A stretch of DNA of 6,504 bases, from contig CALMYW010000089.1 of assembly GCA_937873665.1 (NCBI GenBank), positions 1-6,504 of the forward strand. Reading direction: 5' to 3'. The notes under the pieces are model-generated. The model worked only from the letters and a program-made list of their open reading frames with translations. It made no database searches and was not told where the DNA came from. This document shows positions 1 through 6,504 of this stretch, piece after piece. Origin of the DNA: an uncultured Sphingorhabdus sp. GTDB taxonomy: Bacteria > Pseudomonadota > Alphaproteobacteria > Sphingomonadales > Sphingomonadaceae. Made by a program: the position numbers and the translations under genes. Each line of letters begins with the position of its first letter. The first letter of the stretch is position 1.

Positions 1-380
1 TACAAGGCATCGAGGTCCCCGCGATCCAGGGCGGTCACGACCGGGTAGCTGAGGTTCGGGAAGATGTCGCCGAGGTTGAAGGAGAGTCTGCGACCGGCCT
101 GGAGGAGATCATAGGGCAACCCACTGAGGTCGCTTGCTTGCGAGCGCAATACGACGACAAGGTCCGTGTGCTCGCCGCGGTCCCAGCGTGAGCGAAACTT
201 CGACTCGTAGGCGTAACGGAACGCGATGTGGTCTTCAAACGGGATTAGCTCGAATCCACGTTCGCGGACGCCTTCGAGAATCCCTTCTTCAAGGAGAAGT
301 CCGTCCGGATCGGCCACCAGGGTGAGTCGGGCAACCTTCGGGGTGAATTCCTTCAGGATTTGATCGCGCCAGCTACTCAT
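1..380 (-). CDS. pglZ: BREX type 3 PglZ, N-terminal part (3' end cut by window edge)
   Basis: This is the first 126 codons of a gene that runs off the left edge. The ATG at 380-378 overlaps the helicase stop codon (TAG, 375-373), an 8-nt overlap of the form ATGAGTAG, and a GGAGG at 394-390 lies 9 nt upstream. The translation starts MSSWRDQILKEFTP and continues through LVADPDGLLLEEGIL, FELIPFEDHIAFRYAYES, DLVVVLRS, LPYDLLQAGRRLSFNLGD and FPNLSYPVV. I recognise this as the N-terminal region of BREX-3 PglZ proteins. PglZ proteins belong to the alkaline phosphatase superfamily and are present in all BREX types. The metal-binding catalytic motifs lie further downstream and cannot be seen here, so phosphatase integrity cannot be judged. 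It was too short and incomplete to be obvious as an ORF but is fully open. The family call rests on recall of similar proteins, not on a search. Confidence 0.88.
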   Translation of the reverse strand, partial: MSSWRDQILKEFTPKVARLTLVADPDGLLLEEGILEGVRERGFELIPFEDHIAFRYAYESKFRSRWDRGEHTDLVVVLRSQASDLSGLPYDLLQAGRRLSFNLGDIFPNLSYPVVTALDRGDLDAL

Positions 381-3114
381 GGCCACCGCCCTCCACCCGA
401 ATCACAAGCAGCGGCACCATGTCGGGATAGGCATGGACCTTCTGATCGAGCTGCTCCTGGAAACTCCGCTCTTCCTGCGAGAGGAGGTTCAGTCGATAGT
501 TGCGGACCTGGGGCAGGCCAATCCGCTCGACGGTCTTGCGGCGCGCGGCAAAAGCGTAGTCGGCCTTTTCGCGTTCACGTGCGATGCGCCCCCGGTGCTC
601 TTGCACGAGCGCTTCGTAGATGGGCTTCCCGTGTTCTTCAGCGGCGTTCTGTAACTTCTCAAAGGCAGCTTGCGAGACCGAGGTCTCCATCACTGACCGG
701 ACGTGTGTGCTTGCCGCGAGGAGTTGGTCCCACACGTGTCTGGCCGTCGGCATATAGACCATGCCGTTGTCGGCCAAAAAGAGAGGCATGATCCTTCGAC
801 GGTTCCACTCCATGGTGGCAATCGCGATCCGCCACAAAGACCAGACGCCCTGAACTTCCTCGGAGAGACCTGGGATCGACACGATGGGGACCGGCTGGCC
901 CGGCGCGAAACGCGGGAGCCGCATGGCCAGTCCACGGACCTTCGGCTCTTCAAGGGTAAGGTGACGGGCGGCCGGAAGCCTCTCGGCTTCCTTGCCGGTG
1001 AAGACCACATTGCGCTCGACCCAGTGGGGCAAGGGGTGGGTCAGCAGCCGCTGGGCTTCGCCAGGCTCCAGGTCCTCCGTTGCGCCAAGGACGGATGCGG
1101 TCGTGCGCGCATCGCGGGCCTGCTCCTGCAAGCGGGCGACCACGCTCTCCACGGATTCCTCCACCTTTTCTGGATTGAGGATCGCCTCGACATACATCTC
1201 GTCGAACATGTGGCCCGCCTGGGCCGAGTCGAGGACGTCGCCGGTCTTATCGATGCCGAATTCCTCGAAAATGACGGCGAGTTTCTGCTCCAGTACCTCA
1301 CGGACCCGATGCTCGACCGAGTCTTCGAAGACAAAGTTGACCGCACGAACTGCGTGAGCCTGGCCGATACGATCCCCCCGGCCGATCCGCTGTTCGAGTC
1401 GCATCGGGTTCCGGGGGATGTCGTAATTGATCCCCACGTGGCAGAACGGGAGGTTCAGGCCCTCCCCGCCGGCGTCGGTGGAGATGAGAATACGGACATC
1501 CTTGGCGAATGCCTCCTGGACTCGCTTACGTTCTTCCATGTCCATGGAGCCGTTCAGACAGACGACCGAGAAACCGCGCTCGGTCAGGAATCGACGCAGC
1601 ATCTCCTGGGTGGGAACGAACTCGGTGAACACCAGCGCCTTGAGCTCCGGGTCGCTTTCCTCGGACTGGAGGCGGTAGAGCCAGTCAAGCAATGCCTCGG
1701 CCTTGGCGTCCGGGCCAATCTGCTCGCAGCGGGCCGCGGCTTCCAACAGCAGCTTGACCTCGGCGCGCTCGTTCTTGAGCGCCTTGAGGCGGGTGTGGAG
1801 CAACACATCGATCTGCTCCTGGCCGTCCAGGTCCGCCCATTCCTCTTCGGAAGTGAGTGGGAACAGGGTCAGTTGTTCCTGGGGTGCGGCGAGCGCCTCG
1901 AGACGCCTTTCAAGCGTAGTGCGGATGGCGCTTGTGCTGGAGACCACCAGGCGCTGCATCAGGATCATCAGAAAGCCGATGTAGCTCCGCTTCTCCCGCA
2001 TGGCCTGGTTGTAGCCTTCCCGCACGTATTCGGTGACCGCCTCGTAGAGGTGCTGCTGATTGCGGTGCCGCTCTTCCCATGAGACCGGGCCAAGCTGCGT
2101 GCGACGCGGCTTGAAAAGAGGCTTCCCATCGGAATCAATGGCGCGGCGCTTCTCGGTGCGGATGACATGCGGCTGGACCCGCTCGCGGGTAACGCTGCCG
2201 ACGTCCGGGAACTCCTGGGCGTCGATCAGGGAAACCAGCCGATGAAAGGCGTCGGTCTTTCCCTGGTGTGGAGTGGCCGAGAGCAACAGGAAATATGGTG
2301 CAGCCTCGGCGAGTCCCTGGCCCAGCTTGAATCTGGCTACTTGATCGGTGCTGCCACCGAGACGGTGCGCCTCGTCTACGATGACCAGGTCCCAGCCGGC
2401 GGAGATCAGGTCCTCGAATCGTTCGCGGTTGTGCTCGCTCACCTGAGCCGCGCTCCAGCCGCGGCGTTTGTCCAGAGGTTTGACCGAATCCATGGGCACA
2501 ACCACCTGGGAGAACATCTGCCATGCATTGGCGGGCAGCGCTTCTGGGGCGTGGTTACCCGTTTCCGGGCTGGAGGCCGGTGCGATCCGTTTTAATGTCT
2601 TGATGTCCTCGGGAAGCACGAGCTGGAAGGTCTCCCCGAAATGGAAGCGCATCTCGCTGACCCACTGGCTCACCAGTCCCTTCGGGGCGATGACGAGCGT
2701 CCGCTTGACCAACCCGCGAAGCTTCAGCTCACGCAGAATGAGTCCGGCCTCGATGGTCTTGCCCAGGCCGACCTCGTCCGCCAGGAGATAGCGCACCCGG
2801 TCGCTGCTAATGGCGCGGGACAGTGCCCGTATCTGGTGCGGAAGCGGGATGACGGAGGACTCGATGGGCGCGAGCAGGACGTCCTGGGTCAGGGCGTCGG
2901 CTACCCGCGCGGCAGCAGCGATGTAGGCGATATTGTCGGGCGAACCTGTGCCCGCGCTCTCCAGGGACTTGAGCCTGGAAGCCGGGATGCGGACCACGGA
3001 GTCGCGGCCGGGCAGCCAGACGCGGCAGGTCGTCTCGCCCCAGAGCGTCTGGGCTTCGATGACCTGACAAAGCTGCCCGTGGTCCGGGCTGTAGTACCAT
3101 GCGCCGCCACTCAA
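373..3114 (-). CDS. brxHII: SNF2/HepA-like helicase-ATPase of the BREX type 3 locus
   Basis: A large superfamily 2 ATPase of about 913 residues (920 if started at the GTG at 3135). Numbering from that GTG, the N-terminal region (about 10-60, YYSPDHGQLCQVIEAQTLWG) precedes a SNF2 core: Walker A EVGLGKT at 121-127, DEAH at 254-257, SAT at 286-288, then lobe 2 with LVFTEF near 501, STDAGGEGLNL at 552-562 and the arginine-finger motif QRIGRGDRIGQ at 582-592. All key ATPase residues are present, so the motor looks active. The C-terminal 300 residues are mostly helical and charged. SNF2-type motors translocate on double-stranded DNA and often do not unwind it. In type 3 BREX the helicase lies between pglX and pglZ, as here, apart from the DUF3800 gene. 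I prefer the TTG start at 3114-3112, because AAGGAG lies 9 nt upstream and the TTG overlaps the preceding stop codon. The G+C content is high (63-65% in lines counted), like pglZ. A DISARM drmD-type SNF2 protein is the main alternative, but the PglZ neighbour argues against it. Confidence 0.85.
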   Translation of the reverse strand: MSGGAWYYSPDHGQLCQVIEAQTLWGETTCRVWLPGRDSVVRIPASRLKSLESAGTGSPDNIAYIAAAARVADALTQDVLLAPIESSVIPLPHQIRALSRAISSDRVRYLLADEVGLGKTIEAGLILRELKLRGLVKRTLVIAPKGLVSQWVSEMRFHFGETFQLVLPEDIKTLKRIAPASSPETGNHAPEALPANAWQMFSQVVVPMDSVKPLDKRRGWSAAQVSEHNRERFEDLISAGWDLVIVDEAHRLGGSTDQVARFKLGQGLAEAAPYFLLLSATPHQGKTDAFHRLVSLIDAQEFPDVGSVTRERVQPHVIRTEKRRAIDSDGKPLFKPRRTQLGPVSWEERHRNQQHLYEAVTEYVREGYNQAMREKRSYIGFLMILMQRLVVSSTSAIRTTLERRLEALAAPQEQLTLFPLTSEEEWADLDGQEQIDVLLHTRLKALKNERAEVKLLLEAAARCEQIGPDAKAEALLDWLYRLQSEESDPELKALVFTEFVPTQEMLRRFLTERGFSVVCLNGSMDMEERKRVQEAFAKDVRILISTDAGGEGLNLPFCHVGINYDIPRNPMRLEQRIGRGDRIGQAHAVRAVNFVFEDSVEHRVREVLEQKLAVIFEEFGIDKTGDVLDSAQAGHMFDEMYVEAILNPEKVEESVESVVARLQEQARDARTTASVLGATEDLEPGEAQRLLTHPLPHWVERNVVFTGKEAERLPAARHLTLEEPKVRGLAMRLPRFAPGQPVPIVSIPGLSEEVQGVWSLWRIAIATMEWNRRRIMPLFLADNGMVYMPTARHVWDQLLAASTHVRSVMETSVSQAAFEKLQNAAEEHGKPIYEALVQEHRGRIAREREKADYAFAARRKTVERIGLPQVRNYRLNLLSQEERSFQEQLDQKVHAYPDMVPLLVIRVEGGGHE
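390..394 (-). promoter_or_regulatory. Ribosome binding site of pglZ
   Basis: GGAGG on the minus strand, 9 nt before the pglZ ATG at 380-378 and embedded in the codons for the helicase C-terminus (VEGGGHE). It supports the pglZ start and coupling to the helicase. Confidence 0.55.
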
Positions 3115-3959
3115 ATGCCGTATCTCCTTTTCCACTGACCAACCGGCTTCGACTGAATCTCCCTCAGAAAACCATTCATTTGATCCATGCCGCGTCCTTG
3201 CCGATCAATCAGGTCTTTTCTTCGTATGCGGTCATGGATCAGTGCGTAGCACTCTGCGTAGAATCTTTTTGCATCTTGGGAGTAGGCGTTGCGATAGCCA
3301 TTGTCGATTTCCAGGAACTTCTTGGCGCAAAACACGACAAGGTCCGAGAGTTGGACCATCGGGTTCTTTTGAGAGTCGACAGGGTAGTTGAACTCCACAA
3401 TCCACTTGACGCGGTGGGCTGCGGGTCCTTCAAACCGCCTCACTTGAGTTATGCGCTCAATGTCGGCGTGAAACTGCTCTTTCGCATCGATGATGAGCAT
3501 GCCACGAGCTGAGCGGCCAAGCTGGTTCTTCACGAACCAGTTGATGTACGTGATGAGGTAGTCGTATGCCAGATGATAGGGTGTCCTGGTGTCGTAGGGC
3601 ATCGCCACGCAACACGTGCAGGAATTCAACTTCGCTTTGTCGATTGCGCACAGGTGGACATCATGGCTGCGGTCGGCCAACAGGCCGAGGATGCCCTTTG
3701 CGAGATTGTTCCGACGATCTCTGGGATGACCAGAAAATGGACCATCCCCATTCGGGGACAGCAGTTGGTCCGTATGCAATTCGAAGTTCTGAGGGATTCC
3801 GTTGCCGAAATACTCTCCGATGATCGCCGCCATTGCCTCTTGCGTCGCGTTCCACCCTTCGTCGCGCACGCTTATGCCGCCAAGAACAAAAATCGGCTGC
3901 TCCTGGTTTGCGAGATCACATCCGGTACAACCAGCCTCGTCCAAGTAGTAGAAGTGCAT
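3111..3959 (-). CDS. DUF3800-family protein inserted in the BREX operon
   Basis: A 282-residue protein that I assign to DUF3800 from its motif pattern: an N-terminal strand with YYLDEAG (D7, E8), NFELHTDQ (E60, H62), GMLIIDAKEQ (D158) and the C-terminal QLSDLVVFCAKKF (D206). These acidic residues, D-E-D-D in order, resemble an RNase H-like metal-binding set. That nuclease reading is inference, as the family has no function established that I can cite. Several cysteines are clustered (C11, C14; C114, C116, C117), perhaps incidental. There is no signal peptide or membrane segment, so it is probably cytoplasmic. The ATG at 3959-3957 follows the methylase stop after 3 nt, with GGAGG at 3972-3968 (8-nt spacing), and its TGA overlaps the proposed helicase start. 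It is therefore part of the operon. Its G+C (about 51% over 3121-3480) is well below that of the helicase, consistent with separate acquisition. It is not one of the usual BREX-3 core genes. Confidence 0.8.
   Translation of the reverse strand: MHFYYLDEAGCTGCDLANQEQPIFVLGGISVRDEGWNATQEAMAAIIGEYFGNGIPQNFELHTDQLLSPNGDGPFSGHPRDRRNNLAKGILGLLADRSHDVHLCAIDKAKLNSCTCCVAMPYDTRTPYHLAYDYLITYINWFVKNQLGRSARGMLIIDAKEQFHADIERITQVRRFEGPAAHRVKWIVEFNYPVDSQKNPMVQLSDLVVFCAKKFLEIDNGYRNAYSQDAKRFYAECYALIHDRIRRKDLIDRQGRGMDQMNGFLREIQSKPVGQWKRRYGI
3124..3129 (-). promoter_or_regulatory. Ribosome binding site that decides the helicase start
   Basis: AAGGAG on the minus strand lies 9 nt upstream of the TTG at 3114-3112. 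That TTG shares two bases with the TGA stop of the DUF3800 gene (TTGA), a common coupling arrangement. The longer in-frame candidate, GTG at 3135-3133, has no purine-rich site in front of it (the preceding bases are GCCGGTTGGTCA). The site therefore favours the shorter, 913-residue helicase with translation coupled to DUF3800. Confidence 0.6.
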
Positions 3960-3962
3960 GGG

Positions 3963-6504
3963 TCACTCCTCCCCCGAGCGGGTGAGCGCCTGGTCGTACC
4001 ACATGAGGAGCTTGGAGTCTTCCTGGAGGACGTTCTCGGGGACCTTGCGGGCCACGGTGATGATGGTGGCGTAGTCGCGCTCCTGCCATGCCTTTTTGAA
4101 TCCGGCCCGAACAGCCTCGAGGCGGAACACCTTCAGGCGCTTCTGGCTGGATGCCCGGTATTCCTCGAACTCCCTGAGCAGCGACCGCTCGCGCAGCTTC
4201 TCCAGATCGCCGGCCTTGTTGGGGTCGGGCACATACCAGCGATCCTTTCCCTTGGCGCGCAGACTCTCATCGTCCTTGGGCAAGTTGCGCAACTCCTTGA
4301 AGTTCGTGGAGAGGTAGCTGTGTATCTTATGCGGCACCTCGCCCTTGCCGTCGTAACGGAGGAAGTTTTGTTCGAGCAGTTCGTCGAGCTCGAGCAGCTT
4401 CTCTGTCTTTTGCCACCCACCAATTTCCTGCATGAACTGGGGCTTCAGCTCTCCTGCCGTCTGGGGTTTTCTTAGGACCTGCTGCCGAAGCCACTGAATC
4501 GCCGAGGACTCGTCGGTGACGAAGAGCTGGAGCTGCAGAACCTCTCGGACGGTCATTCGTTTCTTGTCGTACTCGGCCACCTGCTCGGGGAGGAATAACA
4601 TCCCATCCCGCTCGGAGAACCTCTGCACAAGCCCGGCGTAAAATTCCGCAGCGGACATCGGGACGGTCACTCCCCGCTGGACATGGAAAGCGACCATTCG
4701 GTCGAACAGCAGGTAATTCTGGCGTTCGGCGATAACTTCGGCCTGTCCGTCCTTGGAGACGAAGACTGGGAGCTGCTTAAGGTGGGTGCGGATGAAATCC
4801 CAGACACCTTCTGTCGTACCCGCTTCAAGCTTGAAACGCTCTTCAAGCCCACCATTAGGCTTATATGCGGAGATGACCAGATCTTGTTTTACAGCGTTCG
4901 CGCCGCTGATTTGCTTTTTCGTCTTGCTTCCCTTATCCAGCACTCGAACATCGGCTACTACAAGACCGGCCTTACCAAGAGCTTCCTGAATCGCGCTCCA
5001 CACGCTATTGCGCGAGTTATGGAATTCGACAGTCATCCATCGCCCAGGTTTCAAGCATCCGTGCATGGCGCTGAAACAGATTTGCATCAGGGATAAGTAC
5101 TCAGGTAAGCCCTTACCTTGTATCCCACTGATAATTGCTTCCTGATCGGTGTTCGTGTGAACACGCAACCATGATTCCCATAAAAAACTCAGCTCGGAAT
5201 AGGGCAGATTGTCTCCGAAGGGTGGATCAACAAAAATGTAGTCAATGGAATTTGGAGGTAGTTGCTTTGAGATGAACGAGGTAGATTGCGTTGAGATTGC
5301 TACAGCGCCCGACACTAACGTTTGCGCCTTTGCAGCGACGAACTTCTTTATCTTGTTGCGGTAGGCCGTAAAAGGATTCGACTCGCATATCTGGCTTCCG
5401 ACATATAGAGTTCCGCTCATTGGGTTGTAAGGGAACGAAACGCCCGGACGGTAGCGATTCATCTTGCTGATATTGATCAATTGGCTTGTGAACAGAAGGC
5501 GTAGAAGCCTGGGGACCCCCGAATTTTCAAATCTATTCTCGAGTTCTGACAGTGCCCATAAAGTGCGCTCAAAATAGAAATGATGAGCATGTGTAATGCC
5601 CTCATGATAGCCACGCTGGAGATCTCCCCATTCGGAAGTACGGAACATCAATTCTGGAATGGGCACGAAGTGAGGTGGGATATCTTTTTCGATTGTGCGC
5701 AAGGTCTCAAGATCGGTTGCATCAGGGCTTTTTTGATATGATCGCCTCCCGACGTGATATTCAATCAAGACTGGTACTCTCTTTGACCTCTTAATATTCC
5801 TACCCAACCATTTGTCGTAGTGGGTTTCGATTCTCCTTTGAAGTCCACGCTTTGTCAGCTCGGTTGAGCAGTGAGGACAGGGGAATACCGACGACACCTT
5901 TCCAGATTCTTCATCTACGGCAGAATCGAAAAATACGACATCATTTGAACACTGAGGGCAGATAAAGACGTCGGACCAGACGGTGAAGTTGATAATTCCT
6001 TTGGTCCTTCCGTCCGAGTGAACCGTCTCCCACATCCATTTAAGTTCAGTCTCGACTTCCTTGATTATCCTTGTGGCTTCTCTTTCGAACAGCCCAATGT
6101 CGATGGGGAGGTTGTAGTTGTTTGCGATGAAGGTAGCTGCGGGTGAAAGATCGCAAAGAATTGCCTTTCGCTCGCCCCACTTTGGCATAGAGGCTTCTGC
6201 ATTTTCAGCCTCCACTATTGAGCGAAAATCACTTGGCGGTGAACCACAGGCCTGGGCAGCGACACCTGTCATGCCGGTCCCACAGAATCCGTCGAGGACC
6301 ACATCCCCCGGCTCTGTGTAGTGCAGGATGTACCGCATGATGGCTTTGTGCGGGACCTTGGTGTGGTAGGAGTGAGCATTGTAGATCGGGTCGTTCTTGC
6401 CCTCACTCACATCGGCCGCAAACGGCTCGCGGTGGTAGGGCGAAGTGCCACTTCGCCCTACAGTCCACTCTGCGATGATCTGTGGCAGAAACGGATTGGG
6501 GCAG
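3963..6504 (-). CDS. pglX: BREX type 3 DNA methyltransferase PglX (5' end cut by window edge)
   Basis: An SAM-dependent DNA methyltransferase, predicted to modify adenine N6 on host DNA as the self-mark in BREX. The frame stays open from the TGA at 3965-3963 to the right edge (first whole codon 6503-6501), giving at least 846 residues. The GTG at 6410 is internal, since the upstream codons read CPNPFLPQIIAEW and YHREPFAADVSEG, which look like the family N-terminus. Numbering from that GTG: NAHSYHTKVPHKAI at 11-24 (motif X region), SAM-binding DGFCGTGMTG at 40-49 (motif I), a four-cysteine zinc ribbon (C151, C154, C178, C181), and catalytic DPPFGDNLPYSE at 395-406 (motif IV). The order I, long insert, IV resembles alpha-class enzymes with the target-recognition part between them. 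Residues about 530-815 form a helical C-terminal extension. The middle of the gene is about 48% G+C and both ends are much richer. A stand-alone or DISARM-type methylase is less likely, given helicase and pglZ downstream. Confidence 0.84.
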   Translation of the reverse strand, partial: CPNPFLPQIIAEWTVGRSGTSPYHREPFAADVSEGKNDPIYNAHSYHTKVPHKAIMRYILHYTEPGDVVLDGFCGTGMTGVAAQACGSPPSDFRSIVEAENAEASMPKWGERKAILCDLSPAATFIANNYNLPIDIGLFEREATRIIKEVETELKWMWETVHSDGRTKGIINFTVWSDVFICPQCSNDVVFFDSAVDEESGKVSSVFPCPHCSTELTKRGLQRRIETHYDKWLGRNIKRSKRVPVLIEYHVGRRSYQKSPDATDLETLRTIEKDIPPHFVPIPELMFRTSEWGDLQRGYHEGITHAHHFYFERTLWALSELENRFENSGVPRLLRLLFTSQLINISKMNRYRPGVSFPYNPMSGTLYVGSQICESNPFTAYRNKIKKFVAAKAQTLVSGAVAISTQSTSFISKQLPPNSIDYIFVDPPFGDNLPYSELSFLWESWLRVHTNTDQEAIISGIQGKGLPEYLSLMQICFSAMHGCLKPGRWMTVEFHNSRNSVWSAIQEALGKAGLVVADVRVLDKGSKTKKQISGANAVKQDLVISAYKPNGGLEERFKLEAGTTEGVWDFIRTHLKQLPVFVSKDGQAEVIAERQNYLLFDRMVAFHVQRGVTVPMSAAEFYAGLVQRFSERDGMLFLPEQVAEYDKKRMTVREVLQLQLFVTDESSAIQWLRQQVLRKPQTAGELKPQFMQEIGGWQKTEKLLELDELLEQNFLRYDGKGEVPHKIHSYLSTNFKELRNLPKDDESLRAKGKDRWYVPDPNKAGDLEKLRERSLLREFEEYRASSQKRLKVFRLEAVRAGFKKAWQERDYATIITVARKVPENVLQEDSKLLMWYDQALTRSGEE
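3968..3972 (-). promoter_or_regulatory. Ribosome binding site of the DUF3800 gene
   Basis: GGAGG on the minus strand, inside the last codons of the methylase gene and 8 nt before the ATG at 3959-3957. It supports this start and shows the DUF3800 gene is translated as part of the BREX transcript. Confidence 0.65.
4861..6240. other. Low-G+C block covering the methylase catalytic and recognition core
   Basis: Hand counting of 23 consecutive 60-base lines gives about 48% G+C (individual lines 37-55%). The adjoining line 6241-6300 is about 67%, 4621-4680 is 65% and 4021-4080 is 67%. In protein terms the block runs from just after motif I (residue about 57, numbered from the GTG at 6410) to just after KQDLVISAYKPN (about 517), thus including the zinc ribbon, the presumed target-recognition part and the DPPF motif. 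The left boundary is gradual, since 4681-4860 is 52-58%; the right boundary is sharp. Confidence 0.65.
6435..6461. repeat. Perfect 13-bp inverted repeat inside the pglX reading frame
   Basis: The arms are GTAGGGCGAAGTG and CACTTCGCCCTAC, separated by a single base, 27 bp in all. In RNA this would form a 12-bp perfect stem with a 3-nt loop (GGC on the coding strand). It covers exactly nine codons, read as VGRSGTSPY, between the IIAEW and HREPFAAD stretches, so the reading frame is kept. It looks like a small dispersed palindromic (REP-like) element that landed in a variable loop of the protein. No run of T follows on the coding strand, so it is not a terminator. Whether it is repeated elsewhere in the genome cannot be seen, as only one copy is in the window. 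Confidence 0.8.

Noticed and set aside
703..2082. Plus-strand ORF of 459 codons opposite the helicase gene
   Set aside because: It is antisense to a helicase with all SNF2 motifs intact, its translation shows no recognisable domain, and long antisense ORFs are expected in G+C-rich genes.
3960..3962. Promoter or regulatory site between methylase and DUF3800 genes
   Set aside because: Only 3 nt separate the genes, and I saw no clear promoter elements in the G+C-rich end of the methylase gene.
3573..4475. Plus-strand ORF of 300 codons
   Set aside because: It crosses the junction of the DUF3800 and methylase genes in antisense, shows no domain, and both minus-strand genes there are well supported.
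6435..6461. Rho-independent terminator before the methylase gene
   Set aside because: The hairpin lies inside an open coding frame, and no T-run follows on either strand (CACCGCGAGCC on the coding strand; AGTCCACTC on the other).
373..6504. DISARM locus (SNF2 drmD plus methylase)
   Set aside because: The gene after the helicase begins like BREX-3 PglZ, and no drmA, drmB or drmC-like gene is present in the window; the methylase-helicase-pglZ order fits type 3 BREX.

Overview
The window is an internal slice of one tightly packed, leftward (minus-strand) operon that I read as a type 3 BREX phage-defence locus. From right to left (5' to 3' of the transcript) it holds: the 5'-truncated gene for an adenine-type DNA methyltransferase (pglX of the type 3 kind, pglXI), a DUF3800-family gene, an SNF2/HepA-like helicase (brxHII), and the first 126 codons of pglZ, cut by the left edge. 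The order methylase - helicase - pglZ and the recognisable start of a BREX-3 PglZ protein are the main evidence for the type. The rest of such a system (brxF, brxC/pglY upstream of pglX; the remainder of pglZ and brxA downstream) would lie outside the window.

Layout: 6504-3963 methylase (open through the right edge); 3959-3111 DUF3800 protein; 3114-373 helicase (a GTG at 3135 is the longer alternative start); 380-1 pglZ. Junctions are a 3-nt gap, a TTGA-type overlap (or 25-nt overlap with the GTG start) and an 8-nt overlap, so there is no room for internal promoters or terminators and all four genes are probably co-transcribed and translationally coupled. No plus-strand ORF is credible, and no tRNA, CRISPR or IS element is seen.

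What is not textbook here: (1) a DUF3800 gene, with a plausible D-E-D-D acidic set, sits inside the core between methylase and helicase; (2) base composition is mosaic. The helicase and pglZ are about 62-65% G+C in the lines I counted, the DUF3800 gene about 51%, and the middle of the methylase gene (about 4861-6240) about 48%, while both ends of the same methylase gene are around 60% or more; (3) a perfect 13-bp inverted repeat occupies exactly nine codons in the 5' part of the methylase gene.

Working model: PglX with the rest of the BREX complex marks host DNA; the SNF2-like ATPase and the PglZ alkaline-phosphatase-fold protein act in exclusion of unmethylated phage DNA; the DUF3800 protein is an accessory, possibly nuclease-like, effector or regulator. 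The high G+C and protein flavour suggest a proteobacterium, perhaps a gammaproteobacterium, but this window alone cannot fix the taxon.
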